Below the pieces are notes generated by a model, which was given only the letters and a program-made list of their open reading frames with translations, did not search any database and had not been told where the DNA came from. Positions 7,401 through 16,536 of a stretch of 64,000 nt of DNA are shown here, piece after piece (positions within the stretch are counted from its first letter, which is position 1; each line of letters begins with the position of its first letter). Position numbers and translations under genes: made by a program. Source of the stretch: Bog-473 sp963704355 (GTDB taxonomy: Bacteria; Actinomycetota; Acidimicrobiia; Acidimicrobiales; RAAP-2); NCBI GenBank assembly GCA_963704355.1, contig OY969891.1, forward strand, positions 2,108,001-2,172,000, read 5' to 3'.

Positions 7401-7575
7401 AGGGACTGCCGGGCTTCACCATCGTGGGCTTTCCCCACGCTCCCGTCCGCGAGGCGCGCGTCTGCCCTGGTCTGTGCGGTTGGTGACGGTCAACCTGGCG
7501 CCTGCTGCTGTCCTGTTGGGTCACCGCGGAGCGACCCGGGCGAGAGGTCGGCGGGATGACCCGGAACCGGCCTCG
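7401..7575 (+). pseudogene. Degenerate comM 5' fragment (copy 1)
   Basis: The sequence reads 'GLPGFTIVG', 'APVREAR' and 'VTVNLAPAA', matching residues about 27-70 of the intact ComM at 33474, with an internal deletion of the 'RVRAALLSSG' segment. After 'VNLAPAA' it leaves comM homology and instead matches, over roughly 60-70 bp, the sequence that follows the same break in the second fragment at 31837 ('GAACCGG' end). The two truncated copies therefore share an ancestor. No functional product is expected. Confidence 0.75.
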
Positions 7576-7588
7576 ATCTGGGACAATC

Positions 7589-8167
7589 TCAACCGAGCTC
7601 GCTTCCCCTTCTGATCCCGGGTTCGACGAGAAGTCGAATTGGATCGGTCCAGTGGTAGCGGTGGCCCAACGCACGACCACCACCTGGAAACGGCCCGCGC
7701 AGTTGAGTCTCGACCCGGCTGCCACCTCGTGCGTCGTAGAAAGCTTGGGCGGCCGTGTTCTGATCGAGCACCCAGAGGTGAAGGGACCCCTCGGGACGAA
7801 GTCGAAGGAGTTTCCGGGCGGTTTCCGACAGCAGACGTGAACCTATGCCGGTTCTCTTGAGGTCACTCCTGACATGGAGGTTCTCGAGCAGTGATCCCCA
7901 GAGCGGATCATGATCCAAGATGGTATAGGAAAAACCGATGATCTCACCGCGGTGGCGGCCGATCACCGTGAACTGACTCTGCTTGGGCTGGGCCAGGCGA
8001 TTTCGCCACACCTCTTGGCGATCGGCCACGACGTCCCCGTCAAGGTAGGCGTCCAGGTAAGCACCTCGGTAATGACGTCGCCAGCTGTCAGCATGGAGGG
8101 CGGCGATGGAGTCGGCATCGCGGTCGGTCGCGTCGAGGTACTGCACAGCCAGGACCCGTTTCGGCAC
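7589..8167 (-). CDS. GNAT family N-acetyltransferase
   Basis: A 192-residue GNAT-fold acetyltransferase. Motif A is 'LHVRSDLKRTGIGSRLL' (about 95-111), containing the R..G.G acetyl-CoA pyrophosphate loop; motif B lies around 'LWVLDQNTAAQAFYDARGG'. The N-terminus 'DADSIAALHADSWRRHYRG' is typical of GNATs that act on small molecules or protein N-termini, but the substrate cannot be assigned. It overlaps the tail of the comM-fragment region. Start ATG 8167 is near a very short intergenic region holding a possible small membrane ORF. Confidence 0.88.
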   Translation of the reverse strand: MPKRVLAVQYLDATDRDADSIAALHADSWRRHYRGAYLDAYLDGDVVADRQEVWRNRLAQPKQSQFTVIGRHRGEIIGFSYTILDHDPLWGSLLENLHVRSDLKRTGIGSRLLSETARKLLRLRPEGSLHLWVLDQNTAAQAFYDARGGSRVETQLRGPFPGGGRALGHRYHWTDPIRLLVEPGIRRGSELG

Positions 8168-8244
8168 GTGAGACTTTATATCCGTAGCCGTTCAGATTGT
8201 CCTTCAACGTTGCACCGCCCACCTTCCCGCGGTAGAGGGCACGC

Positions 8245-8439
8245 TTAGACGTCGCTAAACAAGTGACCCCAATGCGTGGCAATGATGAGAAGCAGTCCGG
8301 CCACCGCAATGAGAACCCCTGCTACGACCATCCTGAACCGCTCCCACTTGCCCCGAGCGAGCCAAGCAATTGCAGTCCAGACTCCTGAGATCAGCAGAAG
8401 AAGAAATGCCAGGTCAGCCTTGGATCGCAGTCCCCCGAG
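8245..8439 (-). CDS. Possible small two-helix membrane protein, no canonical start
   Basis: The minus strand is open from a TGA at 8440-8442 to the TAA at 8245 and encodes about 64 residues with two hydrophobic segments, 'LAFLLLLISGVWTAIAWLA' and 'MVVAGVLIAVAGLLLIIA', separated by 'RGKWERFR', an arrangement typical of real small membrane proteins. No ATG, GTG or TTG lies before the first helix, so the gene is either started non-canonically, frameshifted upstream, or a remnant. It lies between Maf and GNAT, both on the same strand. Confidence 0.4.
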   Translation of the reverse strand, partial: LGGLRSKADLAFLLLLISGVWTAIAWLARGKWERFRMVVAGVLIAVAGLLLIIATHWGHLFSDV

Positions 8440-8499
8440 TCAAATCACCGACACCTGTAGGCCGGAAGCTAGGCAGATCGACGAAGGTGACCGACAGGA

Positions 8500-9102
8500 T
8501 CAGCCGACACGCCAAAGGTCGAAGATCTGTACTCCAAGCTGCGAAACCATCGATCGAAAATGGGGAAGAGATAAGCCCAACACATTGGACGGTGAGCCGT
8601 CGATGCCTTCCACAAATGGTCCGCCACGGCCTTCGATACTGAATGCGCCGGCGAGATTGAGCCCATCACCTGTGGCGGCGTAGGCGCGAAGCTCCTTGTT
8701 GCTCGGACGTCCGAATCTGATCACGGTGCTTGCCACTTCACGTGCAACGACTCCAGATCTTGTGTCGATGAGACAGTGTCCTGTCCAAAGCGGAGCCTGT
8801 CGGCCTGCAAGGCGTCCCCACACATCGATGATCTCATCGTCTGATCGTGGTTTTCCCAATGACTTCCCATCGAGCTCGAGCATTGAGTTACACCCCAGAA
8901 CCAACGCATCCGAGTAATCGCCCGCCACGGCCTTTGCTTTGCGTTCGGCGAGGACGTTCACTGCCACTGCCGTCGCCATTTGACCTACCGTCTCGTCCAC
9001 TCCGCTGAAGGCAACGTCGGGGTCGAAACCTGCGTCTCGGAGAACCCGCAGCCTCGCCGTCGAGCCGGACGCAAGGATCAACTTCGGTACGACCGTCGTC
9101 AC
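8500..9102 (-). CDS. Maf family nucleotide pyrophosphatase
   Basis: Maf proteins hydrolyse non-canonical or excess nucleoside triphosphates to monophosphates. The 200-residue product starts with the hallmark 'LILASGSTARLRVLRDAG' (about 8-25; the usual S..R is here GST-R), followed by 'ERKAKAV', 'LVLGCNSMLELDGKSLGKP' (the usual D of 'ADT' is Asn here), and 'GLNLAGAFSIEGRGGPFVEGIDGSPSNVLGL'-type C-terminal motifs split over 147-180. ATG is at 9102. The atypical residue in 'GCNS' (usually A-D-T) may affect activity. Confidence 0.88.
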   Translation of the reverse strand: MTTVVPKLILASGSTARLRVLRDAGFDPDVAFSGVDETVGQMATAVAVNVLAERKAKAVAGDYSDALVLGCNSMLELDGKSLGKPRSDDEIIDVWGRLAGRQAPLWTGHCLIDTRSGVVAREVASTVIRFGRPSNKELRAYAATGDGLNLAGAFSIEGRGGPFVEGIDGSPSNVLGLSLPHFRSMVSQLGVQIFDLWRVG

Positions 9103-9521
9103 GGATCAAGTATGGATGCTGCAACAGGCATCCTGCCCCAATACGCCGCATCAGAACGGTGCGCCACCCTGATGTGGCCCGTTAGCGGGCCAGCCGGCTA
9201 CACCCGGCCGGGCGCGTCAACTTCGTTGTATATCGCAATGGCGGCAGGTTCTTCGTCTTGTCCAACTCGGCGGACCGCTCAGCCAGGGACCGGCGCCGAG
9301 AGTGCCCGGAGTGATGCTGACGGCGCGCCGTGCCTGCCACGAGTCGGAAGGCGAGGAATGAGGTGCTCCCGTTGCCAGGCTTTCCGTATTGGCGGATAGC
9401 TTCAGTCCTGCCCGGACGACTGCTATCGGAGCGCCCCGTCTGAGACAGCCGCTAGCGGACAATCGGACCATGCCTTAGTCCCGGCGAAACGGGTGCACTC
9501 ACTCCATGACAGGGAAAACTG
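9103..9521. other. Intergenic region without recognised gene
   Basis: Both strands are broken or composed of unconvincing short frames. A minus-strand frame at 9217-9471 has no recognisable motif. It separates two leftward genes. Confidence 0.5.
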
Positions 9522-10274
9522 TTACGGCCGGCCAACTGCCGCAGCGAACAACTGCACGACCTCGGACGGTCCTGAAGCAAGTTCGTACACCTCGTCGGGC
9601 GTGTGGGCCCGGGTCAGGATGGCGGCTGCCTGCTCCTCGGAGCCAAGGGCGATTGGACCAATCGACCAGGAGGTGTCAGGACTCGTGGGGATTTTGGGAT
9701 CCAGCTGAGCAATGGCGCCAACAACCTCGATACCAGGTCCAAGGAACCTGCGATCCGAGAGCGAGGTCAAACCAAGGGCGCGGCGGATTTGCGAATGATG
9801 GATCCAACGCTCGAGGTACTCGCGAGCGATGCCCTGCCAGAACGGCGAACTCTCACTTTGCCCAGCACCGAAAAGTCCTACGGGTTCACCATCGGTGAGC
9901 GGGTCAACGCTCTCGTAATACTCTGCGGTCCACTCACCTGTCAGACCGAGCAACTCAATCAGCAGATCGGGACTGAGGAAACGCGCTGCCGCGACCCAAC
10001 GGTCGTTGAACGTATTGAGCAGGGTGCGGAAATCGGAGCTGGGCATTTCGGCACTGAGAATGGAGAGCCCGTTCTCCGCTCGATCGCGTTGGCGACTGAG
10101 AAGGGACACGTCATCGCCCAGGATGTGCGTTGCAACGCCCTTCACTGTGTACGTGGGACATTCCGTTGGACGCCCCCACTCATCTGGATCCAGCCCCTCC
10201 AACAGAGTGGTCAAATTGGACCGCTCGGGTCGATAGACCCCGAGGACCATCCCGATAGAGGAGGCGTCAAGCAC
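9522..10274 (-). CDS. Mycothiol-dependent maleylpyruvate isomerase-like protein
   Basis: A 250-residue protein of the actinobacterial maleylpyruvate isomerase/DinB-like superfamily. The N-terminal four-helix bundle has 'LLEGLDPDEWGRPTECPTYTVKGVATHIL', where the His near residue 51 is the first metal ligand, and 'EYLERWIHHSQIRRAL' with a second His pair (about 173-175). These proteins bind a metal and in known cases use mycothiol; the substrate here is unknown. It is a single gene facing an IS481 element. Confidence 0.82.
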   Translation of the reverse strand: MLDASSIGMVLGVYRPERSNLTTLLEGLDPDEWGRPTECPTYTVKGVATHILGDDVSLLSRQRDRAENGLSILSAEMPSSDFRTLLNTFNDRWVAAARFLSPDLLIELLGLTGEWTAEYYESVDPLTDGEPVGLFGAGQSESSPFWQGIAREYLERWIHHSQIRRALGLTSLSDRRFLGPGIEVVGAIAQLDPKIPTSPDTSWSIGPIALGSEEQAAAILTRAHTPDEVYELASGPSEVVQLFAAAVGRP

Positions 10275-10459
10275 GGCTTCTCTTCTTAGTCGCGAAACCT
10301 GCGCATTGGCGCGTTCGAGGTCGAAGAGCGGGTCCGATTCCGTCCCACTGTCCCGGCGGACAGGGCACCGGAGAGACCGAGGTCACCTACGATGGCCTTT
10401 TGGCTATTGGGTGCCCTGAGACAACCCCTAGACCTTCCGGACCGAGAGTCGAGGTGACA

Positions 10460-11517
10460 GATGGGCTCTGCGGTTGATGGTTGTCATGCTGCCTGGTTTC
10501 GCTTGTGGTTGTCGAGGATTTCTTGAGGGGTACGTCCCCGCATGTAGTCGCTGTGATTGCGGCGGCGGCGGTTGTAGGTGATGAGCCAAGCATCTGCCTC
10601 AGCTTGGAGCTGGCGGATGGAGGTGAAGTGCCGGCGATGGAAGGCCGGGCGCCAGCACTCTTGGAGCATGGTGCCTTGGAACCGCTCGCAGACGGCGTTG
10701 TGGTTGGGCGAGCGGGCCGGGATGCGGTGGTGCCCGATCCCCTTGGCGGCCAGGGCGTTGATGAAGGTGCCAGCGATGTACTCGGGCCCGTTGTCGGTGA
10801 GGATCGCCCGGACCTTGACGCCGTGACGGCGATAGAGACGCAGGGCCTGGTGAATGAACCGCGCCGACATTTCGCCGTTGGGGGTGCCGAGCACGATGGC
10901 CACCACGGCGAAACGGGTGAAGACGTCGATGGCGGTGAGTTGGTACACCTTGCCCACCCCCTTGAGCTTGCCGACGTAGAAGCTGTCGAGGCAGACCAGC
11001 TCGCCCGGACCGCCCGTCGCCAGGCAGAACCCGAACGGCTCGTCCTTGCGCTCGGCGTCGGGCACCACCAGTCCGGTCGTCGCAGCCGCAATGGCGGCCA
11101 CCCGGGCCAGGCGCTGGGCGCGCCGGCCCAACCCGTGGGCGACGAGGTGCTTTTGCACCGTGGACTTGGCGATGGCGAATCCCTGGTCACCGAGGCGGTC
11201 GGCGTACTGGCGACAGCCGATGGTCGGTTGGGTCACGGCCAGGGTCAACAAGGCCTCGATGACGTGGGTGGGAGTGGCTTCGGGCATCTGGGGAGCACGG
11301 CGACCCTTGGGCACCAGGGCCTCGAGTCCGTAGCGGTCGGCCACGTTCTTCCATTCGTAGTAGCGGGTCCTCGAGACGCCGAAGACCCGGCAGGCGCCGG
11401 CCACGTTGCCCGTTCGCTGGGCGTAGTCCAACACGGCAATGCGTCGGCGATAGATGATCTCTGTTGGGGTCACGGTGATGGGCTCCTTGTTCTGTGGAAG
11501 GAACCACAGAGTCCATC
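10460..11517 (-). mobile_element. IS481-like insertion sequence
   Basis: The transposase gene is bracketed by imperfect terminal inverted repeats, GATGGGCTCTGCGGTT at 10460-10475 and the complement of GATGGACTCTGTGGTT at 11502-11517 (14 of 16 matching). The length of about 1.06 kb fits the family. No clear target duplication was found, so the true ends may lie a few bases outside. Confidence 0.75.
10484..11473 (-). CDS. IS481 family transposase
   Basis: A 329-residue DDE transposase. Residues about 1-115 carry helix-turn-helix domains ('GNVAGACRVFGVSRTRYYEW', 'KSTVQKHLVAHGL'). The rve-like catalytic core has D163 ('VCLDSFYVG'), D227 ('ILTDNGPEY') and E263 ('AVCERFQGT'), followed by the family C-terminus 'YNRRRRNHSDYMRGRTPQEIL'. 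All three catalytic residues are present and the gene is uninterrupted, so it may still be active. ATG at 11473. Confidence 0.93.
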   Translation of the reverse strand: MTPTEIIYRRRIAVLDYAQRTGNVAGACRVFGVSRTRYYEWKNVADRYGLEALVPKGRRAPQMPEATPTHVIEALLTLAVTQPTIGCRQYADRLGDQGFAIAKSTVQKHLVAHGLGRRAQRLARVAAIAAATTGLVVPDAERKDEPFGFCLATGGPGELVCLDSFYVGKLKGVGKVYQLTAIDVFTRFAVVAIVLGTPNGEMSARFIHQALRLYRRHGVKVRAILTDNGPEYIAGTFINALAAKGIGHHRIPARSPNHNAVCERFQGTMLQECWRPAFHRRHFTSIRQLQAEADAWLITYNRRRRNHSDYMRGRTPQEILDNHKRNQAA

Positions 11518-11722
11518 GCCGGACCCCTCAAAGGGGTGGATGTGCAACCTCATCTCGCGGACCGGAAGCCCTAGATGGGCTCCACGGCAAAGGCAGTCGA
11601 GCGCATGCTTCAACTTGTGCAAGTTGCTTCGAATGTCATCGCTCAAACATCTTTGCGCAGCAATGATGAATACCGCGAGGCCGACTCATTAGTATCAAGC
11701 CAATGACGGTATGGGACGACTA

Positions 11723-12804
11723 ATGAGTCCCGTGGCGAAGTTCGTTCTGGGAAGTGCGATGCTGCTTGGCTCGTTGGCCGTGCTGCCCGCCGTCGCATCG
11801 GCGGCATCGCACCCTTCGGCAACGACGACCAAGTACGGATCGAAGCCCGGCCTTGGGGAGTACCGAGTGAACAGCGAATTGACCCTCGACCTCGGGGTGG
11901 GAGTCAAGGGCTCGGTAAATGGCACGCAACACTTCAAATGCGTCAACGCCGATGGGGGTTCACGACCACCGACCTCGAGAAACATGACCTTTGGATCGAC
12001 GCCAGCACCTCGCTTCCCTTCTGTTGGCAAGACACGAGCTATCAGTATTTCGATGTCAACGTCACCAGCCCGTACCAAGGAAAGATCGGCTTGTATCTGG
12101 GGCAAAACGAGGCGGGAAAACCGTACGCCTTGACGTGCTTTGGGCTTGGGATCCATCTCGGTTGCAAACAGACAGGGAATACCAGTGCCACGATCTTCTG
12201 TATCCCCCAGGACTACACCCCGGCGTGTTTGAGCACTGCCTCGGATCCCACGATGCAATGTACGCCCGACGTCGATCTCGAAGTTGGGCAAACGGTTGTG
12301 GACCAACACATCTGCACCTCAACGGGGATCCCCATCCCCGAGGTCATTACTTCGGCTGATCCACTCCCTGCCGGGCTCACCTATAAGCGCTATCCGACGG
12401 ACCAAAGCACGTGGATTGTCCTAAACGGCACCGTCGGCGGAAATGAGTACTACGCCAAAACGACTTTTGTAGCTGCGCACAAAGTGGCGGCCACGGTAAA
12501 TTGGCACGTCACGGATCCTCGGCCGCCGGAGCCTGCGTCCATCCATTGTGTTTCGCGCTATCCGTTTTACGTCGGAGAAGTGGTACACGATGAAGTGATC
12601 TGCTATCCAACGGGCCCGGTCACCATGTCGGGAGATCCGCTTCCAAATGGGCTCACCTATACGTTTAAGGACAGTAAGTATGTACCCCAGGTCCTCCTAG
12701 ACGGCACGGTCAGTGAGCAGGCCCGAGGGTCCAGCGGGAAGACGAGATTTGCCGTTTCGCCGACTGTGTCGGCCGTGTACTCGTGGCAGGTGTTCAAAAG
12801 TTGA
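11723..12804 (+). pseudogene. Secreted protein with two Ig-like domains, frameshifted
   Basis: The first frame (ATG 11723) encodes a signal peptide, 'FVLGSAMLLGSLAVLPAVASAAS', then about 50 residues ending 'FKCVNADGG'. The second frame continues 'GFTTTDLEKHDLWIDAST' to the stop at 12804. One extra G in the run at 11953-11957 would join the frames into a protein of about 360 residues. The C-terminal half holds two repeats (about 12260-12515 and 12540-12795) sharing 'C.....(F/L).VG..V.D..IC...G', 'DPLP.GLTY' and 'L.GTV', resembling putative Ig domains. An assembly error in the G run, a real pseudogene or programmed slippage are all possible. Confidence 0.65.
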
Positions 12805-12980
12805 CCAGCCCTCACCACAATGCTCAGGGCCAACTTGGGCAGAGTTACTCGCTCAAGCGAATGGCCTCATCGCTTGGGACTTACTGAGCGTCAGCACCGA
12901 GCTGCCCCGCAGGCTCTGGTGCTCTTCTTCATCTACCGCGACACGCGTCACGTCCGGGGAGCCACGGCGCTTACCGAGTA

Positions 12981-13223
12981 TCACTGGGTGTTCGCTTGAG
13001 ACGACAAACCGATGTATGACCTGCCCTTCCTGCGGATATCCACGTATGCCGCAATCCCCTCGGACAAGCGAACCAAGTCTTCGGCCGCATCGTCGCCTAC
13101 ATCGGGATCATCGCGAAATACGGTGGCATCGACCGCGCGCCTCGCCTTCATGCCCCTTCGGAGTTGCACGAACTCCACGCCGTCGTGAAGTGGGTGTCCC
13201 GCGACGAACACGTGGTTGGCCAT
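12981..13223 (-). CDS. Possible hypothetical protein
   Basis: An 80-residue minus-strand frame from ATG 13221-13223, 'MANHVFVAGHPLHDGVEF' to 'YIGLSSQANTQ', with an acidic central helix 'DDAAEDLVRLSEGIAAYVDI'. The composition is protein-like, but no family is recognised and the flanks (12805-12980, 13224-13371) contain nothing convincing. It could be a remnant. Confidence 0.35.
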   Translation of the reverse strand: MANHVFVAGHPLHDGVEFVQLRRGMKARRAVDATVFRDDPDVGDDAAEDLVRLSEGIAAYVDIRRKGRSYIGLSSQANTQ

Positions 13224-13371
13224 ACGCAACGCGGCACGAGACTCCATCCACAAAGCTGATACCCCTGCCTTCGCGTGCGGGATCCTTTTTCGGATCGAGC
13301 ATCAAAAGCGCAACTTAAGTGTCCTACCGTGCTGGCGCTCGGGGGCGCCCCGGACTGCCGCAGTACAATCC

Positions 13372-13980
13372 TCAGGTGCTCAGCAGCCGCTGCTTCTGTG
13401 CCTCGTACTGGGCATCACTGAGGGCGCCCTTTTCGTGTAGCTCTTCGAGTTTTGAAAGCAGCTCAATCGGATCCTGCCGAGTCGCACTACCACTGGTGGA
13501 TCCGCCAATCACTACCGGGCCTCCGTCGGCCGGTACCCCCAAAGCAGTCCGTAGGGCGCAAGGGTCATGAGTGCTCGCGGACTCCTTTAACGCGGCTGAA
13601 ATCTGGTCGGGATCGACGACCCGTCCTGACTTGGCCATCGCCCTTGCAATCCGATCTGCCTCGGCGTCCAACTGGCCATCCGTCGAGGAGTCGATCACTA
13701 CCTTCGAGTGGTCGTCAGGGTCGTAGAGGACAGGGACGCGGCTGCCCACCGCTGGGCCACCCATCTGGGGGAACAAGGCATCGACATCCACGTCGAATGG
13801 AGGTCCCTCCTGCGGCTGTACTCGGATCGAGAGCTTCCACTCGATCTGCGTACTTGCGACGAGCTGCGGGTTGCCGCCAGTGACTGACATGTGGGTCTCG
13901 CGAGCTGTGAGCACCTCGGCCGTGGCCTTCGCGCCGTGCTTCTTCAAGCGTCGCATGAGCTCCGGATGCTTGCCGAACAT
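13372..13980 (-). CDS. SHOCT-domain protein with DUF3592-like region
   Basis: A 202-residue soluble protein. The N-terminal half 'HGAKATAEVLTARE', 'EWKLSIRVQPQEGPPFDVDV', 'VGSRVPVLYDPDDHSKVVID' reads as a small beta-barrel like that in DUF3592 proteins. The C-terminus 'DPIELLSKLEELHEKGALSDAQYEAQKQRLL'-type segment (about 170-202) is a SHOCT domain, a short helical module common at protein ends. ATG at 13980 is chosen because 'MFGKHPELMRRLKKHG' is the typical beginning; the frame is open further upstream without homology. Function unknown. Confidence 0.82.
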   Translation of the reverse strand: MFGKHPELMRRLKKHGAKATAEVLTARETHMSVTGGNPQLVASTQIEWKLSIRVQPQEGPPFDVDVDALFPQMGGPAVGSRVPVLYDPDDHSKVVIDSSTDGQLDAEADRIARAMAKSGRVVDPDQISAALKESASTHDPCALRTALGVPADGGPVVIGGSTSGSATRQDPIELLSKLEELHEKGALSDAQYEAQKQRLLST

Positions 13981-14171
13981 ATCGAACCTCCCGTTCCCCC
14001 ACCGGATCCCGAGTCGGGTCATCCGTGGCATCCGTCGCAGCGAAGACGCCCTTGGTGACACGTTAGCCCGGGTGTGAATCCCGTAGTTCGTTTTTCCGCG
14101 ACTCTGGCTAGTCGAGCACGAGTCCACAATGTCACTTCGAGTCGGCGTACTGGGACGGGGCCTTGAATCGC

Positions 14172-14651
14172 CTACCCAGCCACGAACTCGACCAGCTGGA
14201 TTGGTGCATCTTCGCCAAACACCTGCGCCCAACCGCCCCGCGTATCCATGTACTCACGAATCCGCCACACCTTGCCATTGCGCACCTCGTATACGAAGCA
14301 GTAGTCGTTCAGATACGACCGACCATTTGGAAGAGTGGCCGATAGTCGGTGCTCAACGACCACGACTTCGCCTTCGGCTATAAGCGTCCGGAAGTTGTTA
14401 TCGACACCTCTGAAGAACCGGACGAAGTTGTATGCCATGAACGCGACGATGGCATCACGATCGAGATCGTTCGCCCCACGCGGCGGACCAGCGTCCTCGG
14501 GTCGACCGAGCCCAAGGGCGACCTGTGTCGCATTGCCCGCTGGCGCTGTCCACACCACCTCGTCATGCAGCAAACCGCTGATCTTCTCCGCATCGCCGGT
14601 CGCGTATGCGCCGTACAGCGCCATAACCGTCCGCTTGGAATCCATCTTCAT
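14172..14651 (-). CDS. SnoaL-like / NTF2-fold protein
   Basis: A 159-residue NTF2-fold protein: 'VMALYGAYATGDAEKISGLLHDEVVWTAP' (helix-strand start), 'FVRFFRGVDNNFRTLIAEGEVVVVEHRL' and the C-terminal 'GKVWRIREYMDT' strands are characteristic of the SnoaL/ketosteroid isomerase-like superfamily. The catalytic role, if any, cannot be read from sequence. ATG 14651 or ATG 14645 begins the conserved domain. A DinB gene lies upstream on the same strand. Confidence 0.85.
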   Translation of the reverse strand: MKMDSKRTVMALYGAYATGDAEKISGLLHDEVVWTAPAGNATQVALGLGRPEDAGPPRGANDLDRDAIVAFMAYNFVRFFRGVDNNFRTLIAEGEVVVVEHRLSATLPNGRSYLNDYCFVYEVRNGKVWRIREYMDTRGGWAQVFGEDAPIQLVEFVAG

Positions 14652-14856
14652 CTCGATCTTTTCGTCGTACCCGTTACCCGATCGTAAGGACGACGTCTCG
14701 CACGTGCTGGCGCAATTCGGACACCATTGCCTTTGGGTACTGGAGTGAGCTCCAACCGAGCCAACCTCCCTGCCGACTGGTAGCCCGAGGTGTCGGTCGG
14801 CTGAACCGCATCCCGGCAGCGCTCTGGGACACCCCGGCCGCCCAGGGGTGGGTGTC

Positions 14857-15498
14857 TTATGTGCGCTCAGTCTTGAACCTTCGCGCTGGGGCTGCCGGGT
14901 CATCTTGGTTGGTCCGAACATGCCGCGTAGTCAGGGCTGCCTCCTCAATCTTGGTCCGGTGCGCCTCCCAGAAGGTTGAGCCGAGATCGTGGTGAGCAGC
15001 GGACTCAGGGTGGGTTCCCACTGCACCATCGATCTGCTCACGGAGGATGTCGGCGTGTCCCGCGTGGCGGTTGGTTTCGGTGAGTACGTGGACAATGACG
15101 TTGAACAGCGTCACATTCGGCCGGGGCCACCACGGCACATGGCCGGGCGCGTCCAGATCGAGGGTGTCGATCGTGGCGTCAGCGTGGGCACAGGCGGCTC
15201 TGTAGCGGTCCACGATCTGGACGCGGGTTTCGTCTGGGGTGACCCACTTATCGGCCTCGAATTCAGCGTCATCGTCCCACCACGGCAGTCGTTCAGGGAA
15301 CGGCCGGTTGAAGATGTCCCCGAAGTACCGGGCCTCCGTGTTGGACAGGTGCTTGACCAGTCCGAGGAGGTTGGTGCCGGTGGCGGTCAGCGGACGACGG
15401 ATGTCGTATTCCGACAGTCCGTCGAGCTTCCAGAGTATGACCGAGCGCACCTCGCGCAGGTCGCCGTGCAGGTAGTCCTTGGCGAAAACGTCGTCCAT
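14857..15498 (-). CDS. DinB family (DUF664) protein
   Basis: A 213-residue DinB-like four-helix protein. Features include 'ILWKLDGLSEYDIRRPLTATGTNLLGLVKHLS', with the first metal-ligand His at about 50, the motif 'YRAACAHADATID' and the C-terminal ligand helix 'VLTETNRHAGHADILREQIDG' with His residues near 143 and 146. These proteins are putative metal-dependent, thiol-linked enzymes; the substrate is unknown. ATG 15498. Confidence 0.9.
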   Translation of the reverse strand: MDDVFAKDYLHGDLREVRSVILWKLDGLSEYDIRRPLTATGTNLLGLVKHLSNTEARYFGDIFNRPFPERLPWWDDDAEFEADKWVTPDETRVQIVDRYRAACAHADATIDTLDLDAPGHVPWWPRPNVTLFNVIVHVLTETNRHAGHADILREQIDGAVGTHPESAAHHDLGSTFWEAHRTKIEEAALTTRHVRTNQDDPAAPARRFKTERT

Positions 15499-15634
15499 AC
15501 GTCGAGCTTGCCATGTCGAATGAGAAGTGATTCGTCCGCCGTATCAGCCTGAGCGATGGACTATCCCCGAAGCGCTGCCCAAAGGCACCCCAGCCCGGCA
15601 GCGAGGCAGGTCGTCAGTTCGTCCGCAGTATCGG

Positions 15635-16291
15635 TCATCTGCGTGTAAAGGTCAGGTGGGTGACGCCGCTCGGTGACGAGACTGCCTCGAGGTTGTAGCG
15701 CTCCTCGACGCCCTCGAGGCCGTCCCAGAGACGAGTGCCGCGGCCGAGCAGGATTGGCACCTGCACGACGTGGAGGGTGTCGATGAGGTCGGCGGCGAGG
15801 AAGTCGCGGACGACCGTCGGGCCACCGCCGATACGCACGTCGAGGTCACCGGCGGCCTTCCGGGCGAGGTCGAGTGCCTCCTGCGGAGAGGCGTCGACAA
15901 AATGGAACACGGTGCCACCCTCCATCTCGATCGGCGGGCGCGTGTGGTGCGTCAGCACGAACACCGGTGTGTGGAACGGGGGGTTCGGACCCCACCAGCC
16001 CCGCCACTCGTCGTCTGTGCCGACATCCGTCCACGGGCCGGTCTGCGCACCGAACTTGCCCCGGCCCATGATCTCCGCACCGAATCCGAGCTCAATCCGT
16101 TCGGCGAAGGAATGGTCGACACCGACGGTGCCACCGGGATCGCCGACCATCGAGCGCCAGAAGCGGGTAGCGAAATACCACTCGTGTAGCCGATGGCCGG
16201 CATGGCCGAACGGGGCGTCGAATGTGATGCCCTCGCCCGTCCCGAACCCGTCCAAGGAGATCGAGAAGTTGTGGACACGGACCTGGGACAT
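15635..16291 (-). CDS. RibD C-terminal / dihydrofolate reductase-like protein
   Basis: A 218-residue protein of the RibD-C/dihydrofolate reductase-like superfamily, stand-alone copies of which are common in actinobacteria. 'VRVHNFSISLDGFGTGEG' starts the Rossmann-like fold, followed by 'GAEIMGRGKFG', 'VFVLTHHTRPPIEMEGGTVFHFV' and 'VRIGGGPTVVRDFLAADLIDTLHVVQVPILLGRGTRLWDG'-type motifs (split over 150-190) that bind NADPH in homologues. It is probably an NADPH-dependent reductase of unknown substrate. No riboflavin genes are adjacent. Confidence 0.88.
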   Translation of the reverse strand: MSQVRVHNFSISLDGFGTGEGITFDAPFGHAGHRLHEWYFATRFWRSMVGDPGGTVGVDHSFAERIELGFGAEIMGRGKFGAQTGPWTDVGTDDEWRGWWGPNPPFHTPVFVLTHHTRPPIEMEGGTVFHFVDASPQEALDLARKAAGDLDVRIGGGPTVVRDFLAADLIDTLHVVQVPILLGRGTRLWDGLEGVEERYNLEAVSSPSGVTHLTFTRR

Positions 16292-16536
16292 GGCGGCCTC
16301 CTGACAGTCGGTTCCCGACCTCGTAGGTTCGCACGAGATCGTCAGCGCGGACGAATGCGCCCGGTTCGACCATCCCAGCGGCGATCGTCATGGCCATCAG
16401 CCGGCTGCGTACGCGACGAGCCGCGTCATCCCGCTCGAATCCGACTGCTCCCTTCCCGCCTGAGCATTCAGGTCACAGCGAGTGCGGTCCGTTCTACTCG
16501 GAGGTGGGATGCTACGGGAGGTGCCGAGCCCTCCGC

